From Nitrososphaeria archaeon (GTDB taxonomy: Archaea > Thermoproteota > Nitrososphaeria > JACIWG01): a stretch of DNA of 5,876 nucleotides. A program made the position numbers and the translations under genes. The notes beneath the pieces were generated by a model. It made no database searches, was not told where the DNA came from, and saw only the letters and a list, made by a program, of their open reading frames with translations. The stretch spans positions 1-5,876 of the forward strand of contig JARVJS010000059.1 of the NCBI GenBank assembly GCA_029776125.1. Reading direction: 5' to 3'. Positions 1-4,757 of the stretch are shown piece by piece (within the stretch, counting starts at the first letter, position 1; each line of letters begins with the position of its first letter).

Positions 1-146
1 TCTCTTTAGCTAAGGCCTGTGCTGGTATTTTTATAGGTTTTTATATATCCTATGTATATAATATTATTGGTGAAGTGGAAGAGGGTATAGAACTTCTGGA
101 TTCAATAAAATATGCTGAGAGTATAAAGATTGAGAAAATTGAGTAG
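1..146 (+). CDS. C-terminal end of an unidentified protein with a hydrophobic, probably membrane-spanning segment (partial)
   Basis: An open frame enters from the left edge (first whole codon at position 3) and stops at TAG 144-146, giving 47 visible residues. The first ~22 are strongly hydrophobic and aromatic (AGIFIGFYISYVYNII), like the end of a transmembrane helix. The remaining tail is charged and rich in Ile, Glu and Lys (ends KIEKIE). I do not recognise the family, and too little is visible to assign a function. That it is coding is supported by the uninterrupted frame and by its stop lying one base before the convergent S25e stop, a tight tail-to-tail arrangement common in compact archaeal genomes. 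No hairpin terminator follows; any + strand termination must occur inside the S25e gene. Confidence 0.6.
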   Translation, partial: SLAKACAGIFIGFYISYVYNIIGEVEEGIELLDSIKYAESIKIEKIE

Positions 147-147
147 T

Positions 148-477
148 TTATTCTTTGGCTGTAAACTTATAAATGTAGTGGCCACTGAATCCGCCTGCCT
201 TAGCAATTATCCCCTTTGATTCAAGAGATTTTAAAAACTGGTTTGCTATTGATGCTGGAACATTTAACGCTCTAGCAACAGAATATAATGTTAAAGCCTT
301 AATATTTTTGATTTGGTTTATCGCGTTTGCTTCATCAAAAATTTTTGGCCTAAATTCCTCACTCTTTGTTTTAGCCTGTACCGTCTTCTTCTGTTTAGCC
401 TTAGCCGCTTCTTCAGCCTCTTGCCGTGCTTGCGCCTTCTCCTGTGCTGTTACGGGTCTCTTTTTTACACCACCCAT
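148..477 (-). CDS. rps25e: Small ribosomal subunit protein eS25 (S25e), archaeal
   Basis: This 109-residue protein is a component of the 30S ribosomal subunit. It starts with the MGG(x)KK motif typical of archaeal S25e, followed by a long Lys/Ala/Gln/Glu-rich basic tail (residues ~5-45) of the kind that contacts rRNA. A compact winged-helix domain follows at ~48-106, with the pattern ALTLYSVARALNVPASIANQFLKSL, broken here as helix 'LTLYSVARALNV', recognition helix 'ASIANQFLKSLESKG', and a wing around 'GGFSGHYIYK'. The length suits archaeal members. The ATG is chosen because it begins the conserved MGG motif and lies about 35 bases downstream of a TATA box on the - strand. The gene is divergent from the DNA ligase and convergent with the left-edge gene. 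S25e is present in TACK/Asgard archaea and eukaryotes and generally absent from Euryarchaeota, so it is also the best lineage marker in the window. Confidence 0.93.
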   Translation of the reverse strand: MGGVKKRPVTAQEKAQARQEAEEAAKAKQKKTVQAKTKSEEFRPKIFDEANAINQIKNIKALTLYSVARALNVPASIANQFLKSLESKGIIAKAGGFSGHYIYKFTAKE

Positions 478-508
478 ATTCTAATCATCCAAAATGGATT
501 TTGTACAG

Positions 509-520
509 ATATAAATTAAG
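509..520 (-). promoter_or_regulatory. TATA-box promoter of the S25e gene
   Basis: Read on the - strand, this is CTTAATTTATAT, whose TTTATAT core (plus-strand 509-515) is a good archaeal TATA box. Its centre is about 35 bases upstream of the S25e ATG. With the usual ~26-base spacing, transcription would start near 486 and leave a leader of about 9 bases. A loose GGATGAT 7-13 bases before the ATG has only partial Shine-Dalgarno character. The promoter is inferred from sequence only. Confidence 0.55.
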
Positions 521-553
521 TTTTCTATTATGGACTGTTATATCGAACCTTTT

Positions 554-570
554 GGAAAAAGATTAATTAA
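554..570 (+). promoter_or_regulatory. BRE/TATA promoter of the DNA ligase gene
   Basis: A purine-rich BRE-like stretch (GGAAAAAG, 554-561) is followed directly by ATTAATTAA (562-570), a plausible TATA box. Its centre at ~566 predicts a transcription start near 592. That lies 3' of the GTG at 590 but just 5' of the ATG at 599, so the promoter position favours the ATG as the real start, with a leader of about 7 bases. It faces away from the S25e promoter in the same ~120-base gap. Confidence 0.5.
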
Positions 571-598
571 GGTACTATCCTAAAATTTTGTGACAAGT

Positions 599-2380
599 AT
601 GCTGTTTAGTGATTTTGCCGAAGCTTTAGCAAAGCTTTCTGAAACAACTAAGAGACTGGAGATGATAGATATTTTAGCTGAACTTTTCAGGAAGACTGAC
701 AAAAATTTGATAGATAAAGTTGTTTACATGATTCAAGGTAAAATTCATCCGGACTATATAGGTTTGGAGATTGGTGTGGCCGAAAAGCTTGCTGCAAGAG
801 CTATATCAAATGTTTCTGGTGCAAGTGTTGAAAAGATTGAAGAACTTTCTTCAAAGTTAGGTGATTTAGGTTCCGCTGCTGAACAGATTCTAATGAAAAA
901 AGCTCAGCTTACTCTTTTTAGTGAGCCTCTTACAGTTGAGAAAGTTTATAGTGCTTTGGATAGAGCTGCAAGAGCCTCTGGCTCCGGTGCTCAGGAAACA
1001 AAGCTTAGAATTCTTGCTGGCCTCTTGAATCAAAGCAGTCCTTTGGAGGCTAAGTTCATTGTTAGACTTGTAGTTGGTACATTAAGACTTGGTGTTGCAG
1101 ACTATACAATATTAGATGGTTTAGCTGAAGCCTTTGTGGGAGGGAAGGAGAATAGGGATGTAATTGAGAGGGCTTATAATCTTTCTAGCGATCTGGGGCT
1201 TGTTGCTAAAGTTTTGGTCGATAAAGGATTTGATGAATTAAAAAAATTTGGACCACAGGTTGGTAGGCCTATCAGACCTATGTTGGCTGAAAGGCTTACT
1301 ACTGCTAAAGAAGTTTTTGACAAAATTGAGAATGAAGTTTCTGTTGAATATAAATTGGATGGTGAAAGAGTTCAGATTCATAAAAATGGTAACAATATAA
1401 TGCTCTTCTCGAGGCGACTTGAAAATATAACTCACCATTATCCTGATGTTGTCAGAATATCTAAGGAATCTCTTATTGCAGAAAATTGTATTGTCGAAGG
1501 TGAAATTGTAGCCTATAATCCTGAATCTGGTGAACTTTTGCCTTTCCAAGAACTTATGCACAGGAGGCGAAAGTATGAAGTTGAAAAGGTTATGGAAGAA
1601 ATTCCAGCGATGGTCTACCTCTTCGACATGCTTATGGTTGATGGTTCAGATCTAACGCATCAGCCGTATTACTATAGAAGGAGTATGCTTACAAAATATG
1701 TTAAAGAAAACCTTTATGCAAAAATTGTTCCCAACATTATTACAAGAAACCCTGAGGAAATCGAAGTTTTTATGAATCAAGCGATTTCTGAAGGCTGTGA
1801 AGGTGTAGTAGTAAAGGATGTTAATAGCGTTTATAGAGCTGGTGCAAGAGAATTCAGTTGGATAAAGTTAAAGAGAGAATATAGAAGCGAGTTAGCTGAT
1901 ACACTGGATCTTGTGATTGTTGGCGCCTTTTTTGGAAAGGGGAGAAGGACTGGAAAATATGGTGCTTTTCTTCTAGCTGCATACGATAAAGAAAAGGATA
2001 TGTTTGAATCAATAAGCAAGGTTGGAACAGGTTTTAAGGACGAAGATTTCGAAATGTTCCATAAGCTTCTCGAACCCTATAAAATAGCTCACAAACATAG
2101 TAGAGTTGATTCAAAAATAGAGCCTGACGTTTGGTTTGTCCCGTCTGTTGTAATTGAGGTTATAGCTTCAGAGATCACCTTAAGTCCAATACATACAGCA
2201 GGATATGGTATAATAAAGAAGGATGCTGGTCTAGCATTACGTTTTCCAAAGTTTACTGGACGAGTTAGAGACGATAAGGGTCCAGAAGATGCTACAACAG
2301 TTGATGAAGTAATAGAACTTTATAAGAGGAAGCTTACAAAAATTGCAGCAGAAGAAGTTGACGTCGACAGGGTCTCTTAA
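599..2380 (+). CDS. lig: ATP-dependent DNA ligase, archaeal/eukaryotic LigI type
   Basis: Seals nicks in DNA during Okazaki-fragment joining and repair by forming ligase-AMP, DNA-AMP and then the phosphodiester bond. The 593 residues are typical for archaeal ligases (about 560-610). Domains in order are an N-terminal helical DNA-binding domain (~1-215), the nucleotidyltransferase domain (~225-430) and a C-terminal OB fold (~435-590). Catalytic motifs are all present: motif I KLDGER with the AMP-accepting lysine K252, a conserved glutamate in VEGEI (E302), motif III YLFDML (F342), motif IV EGVVVK (E401-K406), and motif V SWIKLK (K423, K425). The C-terminal PEDATT segment is also typical. I chose ATG 599 over the in-frame GTG at 590: MLFSDFAEALAKL aligns with the usual family N-terminus, and the TATA position would place the GTG upstream of the mRNA start. 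It could use ADP or NAD as well as ATP, as some archaeal ligases do; this cannot be read from the sequence. Confidence 0.96.
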   Translation: MLFSDFAEALAKLSETTKRLEMIDILAELFRKTDKNLIDKVVYMIQGKIHPDYIGLEIGVAEKLAARAISNVSGASVEKIEELSSKLGDLGSAAEQILMKKAQLTLFSEPLTVEKVYSALDRAARASGSGAQETKLRILAGLLNQSSPLEAKFIVRLVVGTLRLGVADYTILDGLAEAFVGGKENRDVIERAYNLSSDLGLVAKVLVDKGFDELKKFGPQVGRPIRPMLAERLTTAKEVFDKIENEVSVEYKLDGERVQIHKNGNNIMLFSRRLENITHHYPDVVRISKESLIAENCIVEGEIVAYNPESGELLPFQELMHRRRKYEVEKVMEEIPAMVYLFDMLMVDGSDLTHQPYYYRRSMLTKYVKENLYAKIVPNIITRNPEEIEVFMNQAISEGCEGVVVKDVNSVYRAGAREFSWIKLKREYRSELADTLDLVIVGAFFGKGRRTGKYGAFLLAAYDKEKDMFESISKVGTGFKDEDFEMFHKLLEPYKIAHKHSRVDSKIEPDVWFVPSVVIEVIASEITLSPIHTAGYGIIKKDAGLALRFPKFTGRVRDDKGPEDATTVDEVIELYKRKLTKIAAEEVDVDRVS

Positions 2381-2384
2381 ATTA

Positions 2385-2402
2385 GCAAAAATTTTTATTT
2401 GC
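2385..2402 (+). promoter_or_regulatory. T-rich TATA-like element upstream of hexulose-phosphate synthase, with short inverted repeat
   Basis: The 42-base gap after the ligase stop contains AATTTTTATTT (2390-2400). Its centre is about 27 bases before ATG 2423, exactly the spacing expected for a leaderless archaeal transcript starting at that ATG. The element is framed by a 5-base inverted repeat, GCAAA (2385-2389) and TTTGC (2398-2402). The T5 run could also help end the ligase transcript. Both roles are inference. Confidence 0.42.
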
Positions 2403-2422
2403 CAAAAAAGATAGCGTTGTTA

Positions 2423-3091
2423 ATGAATATAGTAGAAAAATTCAAGTTTCCAAAACTTCAGCTTGCTCTTGATCTACTTGAATCTGAAACGGCTTTAAAG
2501 ATTGCTTTAGAAACTAGAGATTATGTTGACATACTTGAAGCTGGTACGCCATTAATAAAATCGGCCGGTATCTCAATAGTAAGATTTTTAAAAAATATTT
2601 TTCCTGATAAACTCATTCTAGCTGATATGAAAACTTTAGACGTAGGCTATATTGAAGTATCTATGGCTGCATCCGCTGGCGCTGATATAGTTTCAATATC
2701 TGGACTAGCTCCAAATGATGTAGTAAAAGAGGCAGTAAGAGCTGCAAGTGAAAAAAATGTTTTTCTTATGGCCGATTTATTGGGTGTAAAATCGCAGGTT
2801 GAAAGAGCAGTAGAATTAAAGAATCTTGGTGTAAACATGTTATGTGCTCATACTGCAATAGACCAAGAAAAGAGTGGAGTTGACGCTAAAGAAAAAGTTG
2901 AAATGGTTAAAAGGATCGTCGAACAAACTGGTCTAATTGTTTCGGCTGCGGGTGGAATCACTTTTGACACCGCTGACATGATGCTTAAGGCTGGTGCAAA
3001 AATTTTAGTTGTTGGAAGAGCTATAACATCAAATCCTGAACCAAGAAAGGCTGCTGAATGTTTCAAAAATATTATATTGAAACATTATTGA
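2423..3091 (+). CDS. hxlA: 3-hexulose-6-phosphate synthase (OMP decarboxylase superfamily)
   Basis: Interconverts D-ribulose 5-phosphate plus formaldehyde and D-arabino-3-hexulose 6-phosphate. In archaea without the oxidative pentose-phosphate pathway the reverse direction supplies ribulose 5-phosphate. The 222 residues form one TIM barrel with family motifs in order: LQLALDLL (D17), EAGTPLIK (E39), the signature LADMKTLD (D68, K70, D73), GADIVSISG, the HTAIDQ segment (H143, D147), SAAGGI (176-179) and the phosphate-binding VVGRAIT (196-202). The DxKTxD form and HxxIDQ favour HPS over orotidine 5'-phosphate decarboxylase, whose signature is DxKxxDI. I prefer ATG 2423: the upstream in-frame TTG at 2399 sits inside the TATA-like element and would add eight residues (MPKKIALL) before the conserved barrel. 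It is a stand-alone enzyme, not fused to Fae or to the isomerase, and neither partner is in the window. Ketogulonate-phosphate decarboxylase activity is a less likely alternative. Confidence 0.88.
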   Translation: MNIVEKFKFPKLQLALDLLESETALKIALETRDYVDILEAGTPLIKSAGISIVRFLKNIFPDKLILADMKTLDVGYIEVSMAASAGADIVSISGLAPNDVVKEAVRAASEKNVFLMADLLGVKSQVERAVELKNLGVNMLCAHTAIDQEKSGVDAKEKVEMVKRIVEQTGLIVSAAGGITFDTADMMLKAGAKILVVGRAITSNPEPRKAAECFKNIILKHY

Positions 3092-3093
3092 AT

Positions 3094-3113
3094 ATAAAAA
3101 TTTTATTCTTCTC
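3094..3113 (+). terminator. Probable T-rich terminator after hexulose-phosphate synthase
   Basis: Just after the TGA at 3089-3091 the + strand reads an A-run followed by TTTTATTCTTCTC (3101-3113). Pyrimidine/U-rich tracts without a stable hairpin are a common archaeal termination signal. AAAAATTTT (3096-3104) can fold only weakly. The next gene has its own TATA box, which fits termination here. Confidence 0.35.
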
Positions 3114-3130
3114 ATATGTAAAATGAAAGA

Positions 3131-3140
3131 GTTATAAATT
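3131..3140 (+). promoter_or_regulatory. TATA-box promoter of the DUF47 gene
   Basis: GTTATAAATT has a near-consensus archaeal TATA core (TTATAAAT, 3132-3139) centred ~34 bases before ATG 3170. It predicts a transcription start near 3162 and a leader of about 8 bases. A second AT-rich stretch at 3143-3156 would place the start at or after the ATG and is less likely. The 78-base gap before the gene, the largest in the + strand run, supports an independent promoter that probably also drives endA. Confidence 0.5.
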
Positions 3141-3169
3141 ATGATTTTATAATATATGTAGACTCAAGT

Positions 3170-3823
3170 ATGTATGAAGGAGAAGCAGAGCTTAGAGCAA
3201 AAAGGAAAACTCTCTCACTACTTACTGACGAGGCTAGAAAAGTTGTTGATGGGGTAAGGGTTGTTTTAAACGCTTATGATGAACTTTTGAATGGAAATCA
3301 GGATAATGTTAAAAACTACATTGAGGAAGCAAAAAGGATCGAGGATGAAGTTGAAAGGTATAGAAGGAGTTTAGTTAAAGAACTCATGAGTATGGGAAAT
3401 ATGGTAATTAATAGGGAAGACGTTCTAAGAAGTGCCTTTTCTATAGAAGATATAGTAGATTATGTTTATTCGATAACATTTAGGTTGGGTCAAGTTGACC
3501 CAAATATTTTTAAAAAATATAATGTTGAAAAGGATATTGAAGAACTTATTTTAATGTCCATAGATGTTGTGCAAAAAATGAGTGATGTGGTAAGAATGCT
3601 GACGATAAATCCACAAAAAGTTCCTGAAATAGCTTTAGAGGTTGAAAACATCGAAAAGCAGATAGATGAAAAGTATAGGACACTAAGTATGCGTTTACCT
3701 CCACTAATCTCTAATTCTACTGGCGCATTTTTGTTGCTTGACATCTTGGATAGGATAGAATCTCTTTCAGACGCTTGTCTAAAGGCTACTGATGCTGTAA
3801 CAATACTCGCTCTAGGCATATAG
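3170..3823 (+). CDS. PhoU-like protein, DUF47 family
   Basis: An all-helical 217-residue protein of the DUF47/PhoU-like family, probably cytosolic with no signal peptide or membrane segment. The family forms three-helix bundles that bind metal clusters through ExxxD motifs. Two are visible: E93-D97 in SIEDIVDY and E197-D201 in RIESLSDA, at equivalent places in two helical repeats. Other features are a charged helix around IEDEVERYRRSL (57-68) and the MRLPPLIS loop (174-181) before the last helices. In many archaea and bacteria DUF47 genes sit beside a PiT phosphate transporter and are thought to modulate it, but no transporter is visible here. Instead endA follows after only 12 bases, with no TATA box between, so the two are probably co-transcribed. 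The start shares CAAGTATG with two other genes. The precise role is unknown. Confidence 0.85.
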   Translation: MYEGEAELRAKRKTLSLLTDEARKVVDGVRVVLNAYDELLNGNQDNVKNYIEEAKRIEDEVERYRRSLVKELMSMGNMVINREDVLRSAFSIEDIVDYVYSITFRLGQVDPNIFKKYNVEKDIEELILMSIDVVQKMSDVVRMLTINPQKVPEIALEVENIEKQIDEKYRTLSMRLPPLISNSTGAFLLLDILDRIESLSDACLKATDAVTILALGI

Positions 3824-3835
3824 TGTTTTTCAAGT

Positions 3836-4375
3836 ATGTTTACTGGACATATTTTGGGTAATAGGATTGTTGTATGGGATATTAACGAGTCAAAGGAACT
3901 TTATAGGCTAGGTTTTTACGGAAAGCCTCTGGGAGTACGTAAGCCTAAAAATTTTGATTTTCAAGCACCGCTTATTCTTGACCTTATAGAAGGACTATAT
4001 TTGGTTGAAAAAAATCTTTTGAGGGTATTAGACAAAAATGGGGAAGAAGTCCCATATGAAGTGCTTTTCAATATATGCGAAAAGGATTACGTTGATTTTG
4101 GAAGAAAATATGCTGTATACAAGGACTTAAGAGAAAAAAACTATATTGTATTGCCTGGAATAAAATTTGGATGCGATTTTGCTGTTTACGAGAAGGGCCC
4201 AGGTATTGACCATGCACCCTATATTGTGCGGGTCGTTAAAGGTACAGATAAGTTGTCAGCAACATATCTTGTTCTATCAGGAAGACTTGCGACTACTGTA
4301 AGGAAACGTTTTATTATTGCGATAGCGGATGATTTTTGCCCAAAATATTTGGCGTTCGAATGGTGGAAAGGATAA
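3836..4375 (+). CDS. endA: tRNA-splicing endonuclease (archaeal EndA catalytic subunit)
   Basis: Cuts bulge-helix-bulge structures in intron-containing pre-tRNA and pre-rRNA, leaving 2',3'-cyclic phosphate and 5'-OH ends for RtcB to join. The 179 residues fit the single-unit archaeal class. An N-terminal mixed domain (~1-85, with FQAPLILDLIEGLYLVE) is followed by the nuclease domain (~90-179). The catalytic triad is intact: Y118 in FAVYEKG, H126 in GIDHAPYIV, and K157 in LATTVRKR, just before the IIAIAD strand. The acidic loop and C-terminal strand used in tetramer assembly appear present (ending AFEWWKG). It could be a homotetramer or the catalytic half of an alpha2-beta2 enzyme with a separate structural subunit; TACK archaea often use the latter, and the window cannot decide. 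It lies 12 bases after DUF47 with no promoter or Shine-Dalgarno between them, so it likely shares that transcript. Confidence 0.92.
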   Translation: MFTGHILGNRIVVWDINESKELYRLGFYGKPLGVRKPKNFDFQAPLILDLIEGLYLVEKNLLRVLDKNGEEVPYEVLFNICEKDYVDFGRKYAVYKDLREKNYIVLPGIKFGCDFAVYEKGPGIDHAPYIVRVVKGTDKLSATYLVLSGRLATTVRKRFIIAIADDFCPKYLAFEWWKG

Positions 4376-4382
4376 CCAATTT

Positions 4383-4399
4383 TAGAAAACTTTTAATCC
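4383..4399 (+). promoter_or_regulatory. Probable BRE/TATA promoter of the eight-cysteine protein gene
   Basis: AGAAAAC (purine-rich, BRE-like) followed by TTTTAATCC gives a TATA-like core at 4390-4397, centred about 40 bases before ATG 4433. It predicts a transcription start near 4420 and a ~12-base leader. The spacing is slightly longer than for the other genes here, and the core is less canonical. Its T-run may equally help end the endA transcript. Confidence 0.38.
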
Positions 4400-4432
4400 A
4401 TCCATTTAGAAACTATTAGGCAGTAGTGAATC

Positions 4433-4732
4433 ATGATGGCTGAAATTTCCACGGCCAAACCATGCACAGCTAGATGCGAGTTCTTCCGCTGCGGCCGTAA
4501 AATGTTATACTTTAAAGGAGGAAGACCATGGTGCAATTTCGTTAACGAACCTTGTACTCCTCAAACATGCGCCTACGTAACATGTTTAAGGGGTAAACTT
4601 ATTTCTGGAAATAAATGTGGACTAACTGTTAAAAGATTGACTAGTGAGACAACATCGCCAAACGACTTTAAACTAAACATTAAACTACGTAGTAAGGATA
4701 TTAAGAGGTTCGGGGGAGACGATCTAGTGTAG
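4433..4732 (+). CDS. Small cysteine-rich protein of unknown function, probable metal-binding
   Basis: I do not recognise this 99-residue protein. It has eight cysteines, all in residues 11-62: C11, C15, C20, C34, C41, C46, C51, C62 (spacing x3, x4, x13, x6, x4, x4, x10). Eight ligands suggest two four-cysteine sites for zinc or iron-sulfur. The spacing is not the CxxC of ordinary zinc ribbons or the CxxCxxCxxxC of ferredoxins. Between the clusters are aromatic and Gly-rich segments (CEFFRCGRK, KGGRPWC). The C-terminal third is cysteine-free and basic (KLNIKLRSKDIKRF). There is no signal peptide or membrane helix. The start is well bracketed: an in-frame TGA at 4427-4429 lies two codons upstream, so translation must begin at ATG 4433 or the adjacent ATG 4436. 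Coding is also supported by its promoter-like upstream sequence and a strong terminator at the stop. The 5' third is richer in G+C than its neighbours (many TTC, TGC, CGC and GGC codons). Confidence 0.75.
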   Translation: MMAEISTAKPCTARCEFFRCGRKMLYFKGGRPWCNFVNEPCTPQTCAYVTCLRGKLISGNKCGLTVKRLTSETTSPNDFKLNIKLRSKDIKRFGGDDLV

Positions 4733-4757
4733 TTAATGTCTACACCCACATTTTTTT
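4727..4757 (+). terminator. Hairpin plus T7 terminator of the eight-cysteine gene
   Basis: A perfect 6-base-pair inverted repeat, GTGTAG (4727-4732) and CTACAC (4740-4745), has a 7-base loop. Five bases later comes a run of seven T (4751-4757). The stop codon TAG (4730-4732) lies within the left arm, and the T-tract overlaps the last two bases of the convergent gene. The form is that of an intrinsic terminator for + strand transcription. On the - strand no T-run follows the hairpin, so it should not stop the opposite gene in the same way. Confidence 0.65.

Noticed and set aside
313..519. 68-codon + strand open frame opposite S25e, rich in Leu, Phe and Cys
   Set aside because: It is the antisense image of the Lys/Ala-rich S25e gene. 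The S25e frame has a recognised family and promoter; this one has neither.
564..571. TTAATTAA palindrome upstream of the ligase as an operator
   Set aside because: It overlaps the TATA box, and such AT palindromes are expected by chance at this base composition.
1238..2019. Two - strand open frames inside the DNA ligase gene
   Set aside because: They lie wholly within a conserved enzyme gene with all its catalytic motifs, and their translations show no recognisable domain or promoter.
2423..3091. Reading the barrel enzyme as orotidine 5'-phosphate decarboxylase (pyrF)
   Set aside because: The signature here is DMKTLD with an HTAIDQ segment, which matches hexulose-6-phosphate synthase; PyrF has DxKxxDI and a different phosphate-loop context.
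2647..3819. - strand open frames within the hexulose-phosphate synthase and DUF47 genes
   Set aside because: Antisense images of well-supported genes; Ser/Ile-rich low-complexity translations.
599..4375. A joint RNA/DNA cut-and-seal system from the DNA ligase and tRNA-splicing endonuclease genes
   Set aside because: Archaeal tRNA halves are joined by RtcB, not by this ligase. The two genes are separated by about 1.4 kb containing two unrelated genes with their own promoters.
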